NCBI GenBank assembly: GCA_965117035.1
Contig: OZ220748.1
Coordinates: forward strand, 3,224,001 to 3,288,000
DNA: 64,000 bases
Origin: CAZENU01 sp965117035
GTDB taxonomy: Bacteria > Chloroflexota > Dehalococcoidia > Lucifugimonadales > CAZENU01
Direction: 5' to 3'
Part shown: positions 35,390 to 43,995 of the stretch, piece by piece
How positions within the stretch are numbered: position 1 is the stretch's first letter
How the letters are laid out: each line of letters opens with the position of its first letter
Program-made: the position numbers and the translations under genes
The notes under the pieces: generated by a model
What the model saw: only the letters and a program-made list of their open reading frames with translations
Told to the model about the DNA's origin: nothing
Database searches by the model: none

Positions 35390-36379
35390 ATGGCCCACCT
35401 TGGCACTACGCCAGACTTCGATCCGCTGACGGCGGTGCACTACCAGGAGACCGACCCCGGCGTCGTGTGGGTCAAGGACGCCGTGCCCGCCATAGACGTC
35501 AACCCGGCCGCGCCGACGGGCGGCGCGCTCACGCCGAACGTGGTTCGGCTGCCCTCCGGCGGCTACAGGCTCTACTACCTCGGCTTCGCGCCGGGCGTCA
35601 CGCGGGACGACCACGCCGGACATATCCTGAGCGCGTCGTCGACCGATGGGGATGCCTGGACGCCCGATCCCGGCGTTCGCGTGGACGTCCACCCGCCGCA
35701 CGCGACGATGCGCACGCTGTGCCCGGACGTCGTGCCGATGCCCGGGGGCGGCTACAGGATGTACTTCGAGGCCCGCGTGCCCGCCCCGAGGACCGGCGAG
35801 CACGACTTCCGCACCTCGATCCTCAGCGCCGTCTCGCCCGACGGCCTGGAGTGGACGCCGGAGGAGGGCGTCCGGCTGTCCGGCCCGGAGTGGACGTACG
35901 GCACCCCGCGCTGCCTCTACTTCCCGACGGAGAGCGGACTCCTCCACCGTCTCTACTTCCACCGCTATCCGTACCCGCTGAGCCCCGAGCCCTACCGGCG
36001 CACGATCATCGGCAGCGCCGTATCCCTCGACGGGCTGGACTTCGAGCTGGAGGCCGGCGCCCGCATCCCGCAGGAGACGCCGCGGGAGTCGATGGCGTGC
36101 TCGGCGCCGGAGGTCATCCGGCTCGGGGACGGCACCTTCAGGATGTACTACGCCGCCTGGTCCGAGGGCGTCGACGGCGGCATCTTCACCGCCGTCTCCG
36201 ACGACGGGTTCGACTGGACCAAGTCGCCCGAGCCGATGCTCGACCTGGACACGCCGCTCGACCAGGGCATGATGTCCGAGCCGTGCGTGATCGAGCTGCC
36301 CGACGGCCGCTCGCGCATGTTCTACGAGGCCAAGGACGTCGACCGCAACGCCCGGATACTCACTGCCACGACGCCCTGA
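35390..36379 (+). CDS. Beta-propeller glycosidase-like protein
   Basis: A 329-residue protein with about five repeats of the form TPNVVRLPSGGYRLYY, CPDVVPMPGGGYRMYF, APEVIRLGDGTFRMYYAAW, each followed by SxDGxxWT. This is the five-bladed propeller seen in GH43/GH32-type glycosidases and sialidase-like proteins. No signal peptide, so a cytoplasmic role is likely. Catalytic carboxylates cannot be assigned with confidence. Its ATG lies 14 bases after the GIY-YIG stop. Confidence 0.7.
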   Translation: MAHLGTTPDFDPLTAVHYQETDPGVVWVKDAVPAIDVNPAAPTGGALTPNVVRLPSGGYRLYYLGFAPGVTRDDHAGHILSASSTDGDAWTPDPGVRVDVHPPHATMRTLCPDVVPMPGGGYRMYFEARVPAPRTGEHDFRTSILSAVSPDGLEWTPEEGVRLSGPEWTYGTPRCLYFPTESGLLHRLYFHRYPYPLSPEPYRRTIIGSAVSLDGLDFELEAGARIPQETPRESMACSAPEVIRLGDGTFRMYYAAWSEGVDGGIFTAVSDDGFDWTKSPEPMLDLDTPLDQGMMSEPCVIELPDGRSRMFYEAKDVDRNARILTATTP

Positions 36380-36434
36380 CGCGATCAGTATACAACCACT
36401 TGGCTTTCGCACAAATTTGTGCTGAAATGTACAG

Positions 36435-36640
36435 GTGAACGACAGAGAATTTCTCAGGCGAGTCCGGCGATATGCCCGCGGGCACAAACTGGACTTCGAC
36501 TTTGCGCCAAGCCGCGGAAGGGCAGTCACGGAGAAGTCCGCATTGGACCCTACAGAACTACCGTCCCCCACGGCGAGATCCCGACGGGCACTTTGTCCTC
36601 GATGTTGAAAGACCTGCGCATCGACAGAAGGGAGCTATAG
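36435..36640 (+). pseudogene. hicA: HicA-type mRNA interferase toxin, frameshifted
   Basis: From GTG 36435 the frame reads VNDREFLRRVRRYARGHKL and on to FAPSRG, a typical HicA N-terminus. At CGCGGAAGGGC (around 36518) one A seems to be missing; the next frame supplies KGSHGEVRIGPYRTTVPHGEIPTG and LKDLRID, with the HicA catalytic GSHG histidine, to the TAG before hicB. Rejoined, it would be about 69 residues, normal for HicA. The toxin is therefore probably dead, unless the missing base is a sequencing error. Confidence 0.8.
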
Positions 36641-36643
36641 ATC

Positions 36644-37099
36644 ATGCGCTACGCCTATCCGTGCAGTATCGTCCGTGACGAGGAGGAGGAACGAGCGACC
36701 GGCAGGGAGGCCTACACCGTGACCTTCCCTGACGTATACGGGGCCAACACGGGTGGGTGGTCCTGGGGTGAGGCGCTCGAGATGGCCAGAGACTGTCTGG
36801 CGGTCGCCTTGGGCATGTGCGTCAAGAACCGCGAGGACATCCCCATACCCAGCCCTTTGGCGGAGGGCCAGGTCTTGATATCCGTTGCCCCGATCGTTGC
36901 GGCGAAGCTGGCTCTCTACACTGCGATGCGGCAGCAGGGCGTAACGAATGTTGCCCTTGCAGCGAGGCTTGGTATTCAGGAGAACGCGGTCCGCCGGCTC
37001 ATCGATCCCGGGCATCGGTCCCACATCACGTCGGTTGAGAAAGCTCTCGAAGCCGTTGGGCGCTCTCTCGTCGTGGAGGACAGGGCAGCCGGCCGGTAG
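36644..37099 (+). CDS. hicB: HicB-type antitoxin with C-terminal helix-turn-helix
   Basis: A 151-residue protein starting three bases after the hicA stop. The N-terminal partial RNase-H-like fold has YTVTFPDVYGANTGGWSWGEALEMARDCLAVAL. The C-terminal part, NVALAARLGIQENAVRRLIDP, is a helix-turn-helix for autoregulation. The gene is intact although its toxin is frameshifted, the expected order of decay for an antitoxin-toxin pair. Confidence 0.87.
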   Translation: MRYAYPCSIVRDEEEERATGREAYTVTFPDVYGANTGGWSWGEALEMARDCLAVALGMCVKNREDIPIPSPLAEGQVLISVAPIVAAKLALYTAMRQQGVTNVALAARLGIQENAVRRLIDPGHRSHITSVEKALEAVGRSLVVEDRAAGR

Positions 37100-37113
37100 C
37101 CTGGGGTCTCGAC

Positions 37114-38211
37114 ATGAGAACACGATCCAGCGACGAGGGATGGACAGGGCCGCGCGCACCCGAGGTCGTCGAGGCGACCGCGCCGAGGGGCACCTACCGC
37201 GCCGCCGTGGTCGGCTGCGGACGCATGGGCAGCACGATCGACGACGAGCACGTCGGCATGCCCAACTACCCGTGGCCGTGGGCGCACGCCCCCGCGATCA
37301 TCGAGGCGCGCAACGTCGAGCTCGTGGCGGGCGTGGACGTCGACCGCGAGCGCCTCGCGCACTTCGGCCGGCGCTGGGGCGTCGACGCGCTCTACGCCGA
37401 CCTGCGGGAGATGGTCGCCGCCGAGCGGCCCGACATCGTGTGCGTAACGACCCGGTCGGCCGAACGGGCCGATGCCGTCGTCGCGCTGGTGGACGCGGGC
37501 GTCAGGGCGATATTCGCCACGAAGCCGATGTCGCGGACGATGGCCGAGGCCGACGCGATGATCGAGGCCTGCCGCCGCACGGACACCATTCTCGCCATCG
37601 CGGCCCACCTGAACTGGTACGCCCCCTACACGAACGCGAAGGCGCTCATCGACAGCGGCGAGATCGGCCCGCTGCGGTCGATGGTGTGCCTCAGCCCCTT
37701 CTCGCTCTCGAACATGCACAGCCACACGCTGTGTCTCTTCCGCCTGTTCGCCGGCGCGCCCGCGACGTGGGTCTTCGGGCAGATGGACGACGACGCGGCG
37801 GCGGCGGGCGACGATGACCTGGTCGGGTCGGGCATGGTCGGCTACGAGAACGGCGTCACGGCGTTCATCAACTCCGGCGCGCCGATACGGACATGGTCGC
37901 TCGAGTTCAACTGCGAGCGCGGCCGCGTCGTCTCCCGGAACGCCCACGCCTGGTTCGAGCTGTGGGGCCAGGAGGACGACGAGCGCGGCGCCCTCCAGCG
38001 CCAGTTCCCGTTCCCGTGGCGCCCCCGCAGCTCGATGGTCGACGCCATCGAGGGCGTCGCGCGCTCCATCGAGTCCAGAGTCGAGAAGACCTGCCCCGGC
38101 GAGTTCGGGCGCGAGGCGCTGGAGATCGGCATAGCGATGCGGGAGTCCCACCGCCGCGGCGGCGTACGGGTTGACCTGCCGGTCACCGACCGCACGCTGC
38201 GCCTCGGGTAG
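37114..38211 (+). CDS. Gfo/Idh/MocA-family oxidoreductase
   Basis: A 365-residue NAD(P)-dependent oxidoreductase. The Rossmann motif is AAVVGCGRMGSTID. The second family motif ATKPMSRT corresponds to the usual EKP, with Thr replacing Glu next to the conserved lysine. A helical/beta C-terminal domain follows (HLNWYAPYTNAKALIDSGEIGP). Likely a dehydrogenase of a sugar or inositol derivative. Fifteen bases after hicB on the same strand. Confidence 0.87.
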   Translation: MRTRSSDEGWTGPRAPEVVEATAPRGTYRAAVVGCGRMGSTIDDEHVGMPNYPWPWAHAPAIIEARNVELVAGVDVDRERLAHFGRRWGVDALYADLREMVAAERPDIVCVTTRSAERADAVVALVDAGVRAIFATKPMSRTMAEADAMIEACRRTDTILAIAAHLNWYAPYTNAKALIDSGEIGPLRSMVCLSPFSLSNMHSHTLCLFRLFAGAPATWVFGQMDDDAAAAGDDDLVGSGMVGYENGVTAFINSGAPIRTWSLEFNCERGRVVSRNAHAWFELWGQEDDERGALQRQFPFPWRPRSSMVDAIEGVARSIESRVEKTCPGEFGREALEIGIAMRESHRRGGVRVDLPVTDRTLRLG

Positions 38212-38239
38212 CGCGTCCCAATCTGGTAGACTCTCGCCC

Positions 38240-38602
38240 ATGGAGCGCGCCAGGTTCGAGAGGCTGGTCAGGCGGGCGATGGATACCATCCCGGACGAGT
38301 TCTTCGCCTACCTGCACAACGTCGACGTCGTGGTCGAGGAGTACCCGTCGCAGGACCAGCTCGGCGGCCACACCGTCGACGACGAGGACCACCTGCTGGG
38401 GCTCTACGAGGGCATCCCGCTCACCGAGCGCGAGGACTACGGCATGGTGCTGCCGGACAAGATCACCCTCTTCCAGGGCCCGATCGAGGCGATCTGCGCG
38501 AACGACGACGAGGTGGTCGAGGAGGTGAGGAAGACCGTCGTACATGAGGTCGCCCACCACTTCGGCATCGACGACCACACGCTGCACGACCTGGGCGTGT
38601 AG
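38240..38602 (+). CDS. Small zinc metallopeptidase-family protein (HExxH)
   Basis: A 120-residue protein of the minimal zincin family (DUF1025 type). The zinc motif HEVAHHFGIDD (HExxHxxxxxD) lies near the C-terminus, and FFAYLHNVDVVVEEYP and LLGLYEGIPL are the other conserved segments. Cytoplasmic; peptidase activity has been suggested for the family, but the biological role is unknown. The ATG at 38240 lies 28 bases after the oxidoreductase stop. Confidence 0.85.
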   Translation: MERARFERLVRRAMDTIPDEFFAYLHNVDVVVEEYPSQDQLGGHTVDDEDHLLGLYEGIPLTEREDYGMVLPDKITLFQGPIEAICANDDEVVEEVRKTVVHEVAHHFGIDDHTLHDLGV

Positions 38603-38629
38603 CGCGAGAGTCAGTACGAGGCTCGCCTG

Positions 38630-38729
38630 GGCGTCCCCCTCCCTCTAACTCCCTCCCGCCAGGGGAGGGAGAACAGGACAAGCCGCGGCGTCTTCTCCCT
38701 CTCCCCTGGCGGGAGAGGGCTGGGGTGGG
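38630..38729. repeat. Dispersed repeat family C, interrupted by IS481 copy 2
   Basis: CTCCCTCCCGCCAGGGGAGGG followed by CTCTCCCCTGGCGGGAGAGGGCTGGGGTGGG, the same sequence as at 17895-17979 with a different middle. The IS481 element begins at the same point, and the repeat resumes at 40029 with TGGGGGTGAACG. Confidence 0.75.
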
Positions 38730-40025
38730 TACAGACCGGGTACATTGGTAACAGATAGACCGGGCACCTGGGTAACACATTATTCCAAAATAGGAGCAGT
38801 TCTTATGAGGAGTCATGCGATGCCCTGGAACGAGTCTAGCGCGGCCTGTGAGCAGAGAGTGTTCATAGAGAGGTGGTCGATGGGGGAAGAGTCCGTTTCG
38901 GAGCTGTGCCGCCGATTCGGAATCAGCCGGAAGACGGGCTACAAGCGGATCAACCGATTCAAGGAGGACGGCTACGAGGGTCTGGGCGACCGTATCAGCG
39001 CACCGCACTCGCATCCGAACGCGACGAGCCCTGAGGTGGCAAGGCAGTTGATCGAGGCTAAGCGAGCCCGTCCGACGTGGGGTCCCAAGAAGCTGGTGGC
39101 CTGGCTGCGAGCTGAGGCGCCCGAGGCGCCCTGGCCGGCTCCGAGCACCGCAGGGGCGATCCTCGACCAGGCCGGCCTGGTCAAGCGGAGGCGCCGCCGC
39201 AGGAGCACCGCCCCGTGGAGCGAGCCGTTCGCCGAGGCGATAGATGCCAACGACGTGTGGTGCATAGACTTCAAGGGGTGGTTCCGCACCGGAGACGGTA
39301 AGCGGGTCGACCCGCTTACCGTCCAGGACGCGGCGTTGCGCTACCTGCTGGCGTGCGCCGGTCTGGCCCAGCCGAGGACAGCTCAGGTGCGCCGGGTGAT
39401 CGACAGAGTGTTTCGGGAGTACGGACTTCCTCGGACGATCCGCACGGACAACGGGCCGCCGTTCGCCAGCGTCGGTCTGGGAGGGCTGACGACTCTGTCG
39501 ATCTGGTGGATCAAGCTGGGGATCATCCCGGAGCGCATCGAACCCGGCCACCCGGAGCAGAACGGCAGGCAGGAGAGGTTTCACAGAACGCTCGATGAGG
39601 AGACGGCGTCCCCGCCGCAGCCGAACGAGCGGAGCCAGCAGAGGGCGTTCGACACCTTCAGGAACGACTACAACGAGGTGCGGCCGCACGAGGCGCTTGG
39701 CCAGCAGCCTCCATCTAGCGTGTACCGACCGTCGCACCGGGAGTATCCCCGACGGGCAGAGTCGCCAGAGTACGCAAGCGGAGTCACGGTCCGAAGGGTG
39801 AGAACGAACGGCCAGATCAAGTGGAACGGAGGACTGGTCTACCTGAGCGAGGCGCTCAAGGGTGAGCCGGTCGGGCTGGTGCAGCAGGACCCCAGGTACT
39901 GGACGGTCATCTATGGCCCGCTCAGCATCGGGCTGTTGGACGACCACGCCGGTCATGTGCTGCATACCCCTACCAAACTGTTACCCAAGTGCCCGGTTTA
40001 GGTGTTACCCATGTCCCCGGTTGCA
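38730..40025 (+). mobile_element. IS481-family insertion sequence, copy 2
   Basis: Same length, ends, orientation and, as far as I can read, same sequence as 17980-19275, offset by 20,750 bases. The doubled terminal motif ACCGGG-AC-TGGGTAACA is present at both ends. Absence of divergence shows the two copies are recent. Confidence 0.87.
38805..40001 (+). CDS. IS481-family transposase, copy 2
   Basis: 398 residues, identical to the product of 18055-19251: helix-turn-helix near residue 40, catalytic residues in WCIDFKGWF, IRTDNGPPF and EQNGRQERFH. Intact, so either copy could mobilise both elements or the segment between them. Confidence 0.92.
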   Translation: MRSHAMPWNESSAACEQRVFIERWSMGEESVSELCRRFGISRKTGYKRINRFKEDGYEGLGDRISAPHSHPNATSPEVARQLIEAKRARPTWGPKKLVAWLRAEAPEAPWPAPSTAGAILDQAGLVKRRRRRRSTAPWSEPFAEAIDANDVWCIDFKGWFRTGDGKRVDPLTVQDAALRYLLACAGLAQPRTAQVRRVIDRVFREYGLPRTIRTDNGPPFASVGLGGLTTLSIWWIKLGIIPERIEPGHPEQNGRQERFHRTLDEETASPPQPNERSQQRAFDTFRNDYNEVRPHEALGQQPPSSVYRPSHREYPRRAESPEYASGVTVRRVRTNGQIKWNGGLVYLSEALKGEPVGLVQQDPRYWTVIYGPLSIGLLDDHAGHVLHTPTKLLPKCPV

Positions 40026-40029
40026 CAAT

Positions 40030-40456
40030 GGGGGTGAACGCCGAGCGGAAGCCAAGCCAGCCGCGCCCAAGGCAACTCCCGCTCATCCCGGCCTTCTCCC
40101 GCCAGGGGAGAAGGGGCAAGAACTCTCCGCCCGGTGGACGGAACCCCCGGCTGGCGGCAACAAGCCTCTTCCCCCTCGACGGGGGAAGATTGAGATGGGG
40201 GTGAACGCCGAGCAGGCGACAAGCCGGCCGCGCCAAGGCAACTCCCCCTCAATCCCGGCCTTCCCCCGCCAGGGGAGAAGGGGCAAGAACTCTCCGCCCG
40301 GTGGACGGAACCCCCGGCTGGCCGCAACAAGCCTCTTCCCCCTCGACGGGGGAAGATTGAGATGGGGGTGAACGCCGAGCGGAAGCCAAGCCAGCCGCGC
40401 CCAAGGCAACTCCCGCTCATCCCGGCCTTCTCCCGTCACGGAAGAAGGGGCAGGGA
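40030..40456. repeat. Tandem array of repeat family C, about 2.5 units of 167 bp
   Basis: GGGGGTGAACGCCGAGC recurs at 40030, 40197 and 40364, an exact 167-base period. Each unit holds CTCCCGCCAGGGGAGAAGGGG-type hairpins, a CCGCCCGGTGGACGGAACCCCCGG segment and CCCCCTCGACGGGGGAAG. The third unit ends at the hemL stop. No gene is seen between 40002 and 40456. Confidence 0.92.
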
Positions 40457-41734
40457 TCAGCGCAGCGCGCGGCGGGCTGCTGCGATGGTGGCGTCGACGT
40501 CGACGTCCGTGTGGGCGGTCGAGACGAACATCGCCTCGAACGGCGACGGCGGCAGGTACACGCCCTCTTCGATCATCCGGTGGAAGAAGCGGCCGAAGGC
40601 CTCCTTGTCGGACGCCGAGACCGACGCCCAGCCGGTCACGTCTGAGTCGCTGAAGAACAGCGTCATCATGGAGCCGACGCGGTTGATCGTCAGCGGGACC
40701 TCGGCCTCGGCGAAGGCCTCGCGCAGTCCGTCGGCCAGGCGCGCGGCTGCCGCCTCCAACGCTTCGTAGACTCCCGGCTCGCGCAGCAGCTCCAGCGTCC
40801 TGGCGCCCGCGGCCATGGCGACCGGGTTGCCGGACAGCGTGCCCGCCTGGTACATCGGCCCGACCGGCGAGACGGCGTCCATGATCTCCTTCGCGGCGCC
40901 GTAGGCGCCCACCGGCATCCCCCCGCCGATGATCTTGCCCAGCGTCGTGACGTCCGGCGTCACCCCGTACAGGGCCTGCGCGCCGCCGTGGCCGACCCGG
41001 TAGCCGGTCACCACCTCGTCGAAGACCAGCAGCGCCCCCTCCCGCGACGCGATGCCACGCAGCCCCTCCAGGAAGCCCGGCGCGGGAGGCACGACGCCCA
41101 TGTTGGCCGCCACCGGCTCGACGATCACCGCCGCGACCTCGCCCGGCGCGGCCTCGAAGTGGGCCTCCACGGACGCGATGTCGTTGTAGTCGGCGACCAG
41201 CGTGTCGCGCGCGAACGACGCGGTGACGCCCGCGCTGGTCGGGACGCCGTGCGCAGCCGCGCCGGAACCGGCGGAGACCAGCAGCGCGTCGGCGTGGCCG
41301 TGGTAGCCGCCCTCGAACTTCACGATCTTGTCGCGGCCCGTGTACGCCCTCGCCAGCCTCAGGGCGCTCATGCCCGCCTCGGTGCCGGAGCTGACGAACC
41401 GCACCCGCTCCATCGACGGGATGCCGCTCGACACCATCTCCGCCAGCGTGTTCTCCCGCTCCGTCGGCGCCCCGAAGCTCATGCCGCGGCCCGCCGCCTC
41501 CGTCACGGCCGCGACCACCCCCGGATGGGCGTGGCCGAGCACGAGCGGGCCCCACGAGCACACGTAGTCGACGTACTCGTTCCCGTCGACGTCCCACACG
41601 CGGGCGCCCTCCCCCCTGTCGACGAACAGCGGCTCGCCGCCGACCGCCGTCCACGCCCGCGCGGGGCTGTTGACGCCGCCCGGCATCAGCTCGACGGCGG
41701 ACGCGTATAGCTCCCTCGACCTGTCCCTGCGCAA
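40457..41734 (-). CDS. hemL: Glutamate-1-semialdehyde 2,1-aminomutase HemL
   Basis: A 425-residue PLP enzyme that converts glutamate-1-semialdehyde to 5-aminolevulinate for haem synthesis by the C5 route. The start ELMPGGVNSPARAW is typical, with the substrate-side GTEAGMSALRLARAYTGR. The PLP lysine is in LGKIIGGGMPVGAYG, and the family's GTLSGNPVAMAAG follows. It begins with TTG at 41734 after GAGG. No other haem genes are nearby. Its 3-prime end abuts the repeat C array. Confidence 0.94.
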   Translation of the reverse strand: MRRDRSRELYASAVELMPGGVNSPARAWTAVGGEPLFVDRGEGARVWDVDGNEYVDYVCSWGPLVLGHAHPGVVAAVTEAAGRGMSFGAPTERENTLAEMVSSGIPSMERVRFVSSGTEAGMSALRLARAYTGRDKIVKFEGGYHGHADALLVSAGSGAAAHGVPTSAGVTASFARDTLVADYNDIASVEAHFEAAPGEVAAVIVEPVAANMGVVPPAPGFLEGLRGIASREGALLVFDEVVTGYRVGHGGAQALYGVTPDVTTLGKIIGGGMPVGAYGAAKEIMDAVSPVGPMYQAGTLSGNPVAMAAGARTLELLREPGVYEALEAAAARLADGLREAFAEAEVPLTINRVGSMMTLFFSDSDVTGWASVSASDKEAFGRFFHRMIEEGVYLPPSPFEAMFVSTAHTDVDVDATIAAARRALR

Positions 41735-41901
41735 GCGGCTGCCCTCACTCCCCGGAAGTGGCCGGTATCATATCACCCTCTCGACTCTTCCCCGGCCGCC
41801 GCGCCGGCCTCGGTACGTACCGACGGTCTGCCCCCGGGTCAAGTCTCCCATCTCCACGTTCAGCGGCATATCCGCCAGCCGTCAGTAGCGGCGGGTTTCC
41901 A

Positions 41902-43579
41902 GAGCCTGTTTCAAATGTGGCATGTATTTGACGGTGGGGTTTCCAGTTTGGTCATGCCGGCTGTGTGCGGAGCCTCATGGTTCGCAGCGAGGCGCCCGAA
42001 GCGGCCATGATCACCATCCGGGCCGCCCGATAGGCTGAATGCGCGCTCGAAACGGCAGCTAGACTCCGATTCCACGCCCCCGTGGCTCGCCACGCCCTCC
42101 ACAGGGTGCGCAGGTTGAAGGCCGTGGCTAGCAGAGTCCACTCAGCCACCACGTTGGGTAAGCCGCGTAGCAGGAACCGCTGGGCCTGCTGTTGCTCTTT
42201 GATGATCCCGAAGACCGGCTCGACCAGTTGTTTTCTTTGCCTGTACGCCTCTTTGGCTTCTTCCGTGGACATCCAGGCGCGGTGGCGGCGCAGGTCTGCA
42301 TCATGGGGGCTTATCTCCAGAGAGCGGCCATGGCGCTCGTTCTTCGTACAGACCCCGAAGGCCGGACAGGCCCGGCACACGGCCGCGGAGGAGCGGTAAA
42401 CGCGCACAATGGTGCGGCGGCCTCGCCTGACGCCGGCAAAGCGCAGCGTGTAACCCTCCGGGCATCGGTAGCTGTCGCTCGCCTCGTCGTAGGTGAAGCG
42501 GTCCTTGTGATACGGGCTCTCCAGAGCCCGGTCCTGCGACTCCGGCATGATCACCTGTTGGCCCCTCCGGGCGCACTCCTGCAGATTGCTCCCTGAGTGA
42601 TACCCCGCATCGGCCAAAGTCGTCTCCGATCTGTGACCTGAGGTCTCCTCCGCCTGCTCCATCATTGGACCCAGTTGCGACTGGTCGGTCGTGTCGGCCA
42701 CCACCTCGGCAGCCGTGATCAGCATGCCGGACACCTTCCCTTCACCCATTACCGGAGAGACCATCGCCTGGGCGTTGTATGCCATCGCGATACCCTGGCG
42801 GGTCTTCATCATTCGGGCGTCGGGATCGGTCAGGTTGATGAGCTTTTGTCCATCCCGGCTGGCAAGCTCGCCCATCGTCTCACGCACCTGATCCCGCAAT
42901 ACCTTGCGGTCGTGCAACGCCGCTGGCAGATGGCCGGTAGCCGGCTCATCGCCCGTCTCGTTCTGCGCCTCCAACTCGGCTACCGCCCGATCCGTCCGGC
43001 CCAACAGATGGCGCAACCCCTCGGCGTCGTGGGTCCGGCTCCTTGCCGCGTTCGCCCCGACCTTCGTCCCGTCCACCGCCTGCACCGCCAACTCCACAAG
43101 CTCCATCTTGACAGCCGTCTGCACCGTGCGCTTGAGCAACTCCCTCATACCATCCCGGTGGGAGCGGTAAAAGCGCCACAACGTCACGTGATCCGGTCGC
43201 TGGCAGCCCGTCAGCCACAAGTACGGTATCTGGTCGCGACACGCCGCCTCCAGCTTGCGGCTCGATCGCACTCCGGTCATGAAGCCGTAAAGCCACACGC
43301 CCAACAGCGCACGGGGATGGTAGGACGGAGCTCCCATCGGGTCACCCTCTCTATCAACCCCGATACCAGCCCAGTCATCGCCGTCCAGAGCATCGACGAA
43401 CTCAGCCACGAATCGGGCAGGATGACCGGCCTCCAGCAACTCGTCGAGACTCGGAGGCAGAATCCACATCTGCTCACGGTTGAGTGGTCGATGCGGCATA
43501 CTCTACTACCTCCAATTCACGGTCTGACTCTCCACCAAGATACCCTATCGCCAATACCCACGACTTATGAAACAGGCTC
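41902..43579 (-). mobile_element. IS1182-family insertion sequence with 5-bp target duplication
   Basis: Ends GAGCCTGTTTCA (41902-41913) and TGAAACAGGCTC (43568-43579) are perfect 12-base inverted repeats, flanked on both sides by TTCCA (41897-41901, 43580-43584). One transposase gene fills the element. It is only distantly related to the IS1182-type element at 12608. Confidence 0.9.
41952..43499 (-). CDS. IS1182-family transposase
   Basis: A 515-residue DDE transposase: N-terminal REQMWILPPSLDELL, DUF772 region YHPRALLGVWLYGFMTGVRSSR, first aspartate in AVDGTKVGAN, second in LADAGYHSG, a cysteine-containing block VCRACPAFGVC and the glutamate in VEPVFGIIKEQQ. Intact. Unlike the copy at 12683 it retains the cysteine block. 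Confidence 0.92.
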   Translation of the reverse strand: MPHRPLNREQMWILPPSLDELLEAGHPARFVAEFVDALDGDDWAGIGVDREGDPMGAPSYHPRALLGVWLYGFMTGVRSSRKLEAACRDQIPYLWLTGCQRPDHVTLWRFYRSHRDGMRELLKRTVQTAVKMELVELAVQAVDGTKVGANAARSRTHDAEGLRHLLGRTDRAVAELEAQNETGDEPATGHLPAALHDRKVLRDQVRETMGELASRDGQKLINLTDPDARMMKTRQGIAMAYNAQAMVSPVMGEGKVSGMLITAAEVVADTTDQSQLGPMMEQAEETSGHRSETTLADAGYHSGSNLQECARRGQQVIMPESQDRALESPYHKDRFTYDEASDSYRCPEGYTLRFAGVRRGRRTIVRVYRSSAAVCRACPAFGVCTKNERHGRSLEISPHDADLRRHRAWMSTEEAKEAYRQRKQLVEPVFGIIKEQQQAQRFLLRGLPNVVAEWTLLATAFNLRTLWRAWRATGAWNRSLAAVSSAHSAYRAARMVIMAASGASLRTMRLRTQPA

Positions 43580-43708
43580 TTCCAACCCGCCCGTCCTTGC
43601 AATACGGCGCCCACCATTCGGATGGGGAATCCGGTCGGCTCCCTTGAATGCCACTCCTGGAGCACGTATAACTATCTGTATAGGTGCGTAGGACGGCGCC
43701 AAGCCACC

Positions 43709-43936
43709 ATGAAACAGAAGCTCCCCAACAGGATCGACGCCGAGTTGCTGACGGCGGCCAGGCGGTATGCCCGCTCTCGTGGCGTGTCCCTGGCGTCGCT
43801 GGTCGAGCGGTCCCTCAGGGAAATGGCGAGGAAGGACTCGCCGTCCTTCTCCTCGCGGTGGCGAGGCAAGTTCCGGGCGGCGGAGCGTGACGATGACCCG
43901 CGCTACGATGCGCTGGCCAGCAAGTACCTCCGGTGA
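43709..43936 (+). CDS. Orphan antitoxin-like protein (DUF6364-type)
   Basis: A 75-residue protein starting KQKLPNRIDAELLTAARRYARSRGVSLASLVERSL, the ribbon-helix-helix-like start of DUF6364-type VapB antitoxins, with a basic-acidic tail DDPRYDALASKYLR. A PIN toxin normally follows, but the next gene, 60 bases on, is an amidase. It therefore seems to be a solitary antitoxin. The upstream CGTATAACTATCTGTATAGG could serve as promoter/operator. Confidence 0.7.
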   Translation: MKQKLPNRIDAELLTAARRYARSRGVSLASLVERSLREMARKDSPSFSSRWRGKFRAAERDDDPRYDALASKYLR

Positions 43937-43995
43937 TACTGCTTCGGAGCGCTCCCTTACTTGCCAGCTGACATCCGCGGTACACTACGCCCACC

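Noticed and set aside
19276..38729. Definite composite transposon
   Set aside because: The flanks of both IS481 copies are the same dispersed repeat, so a diagnostic outer target duplication cannot be distinguished from two separate insertions; kept only as a hypothesis.
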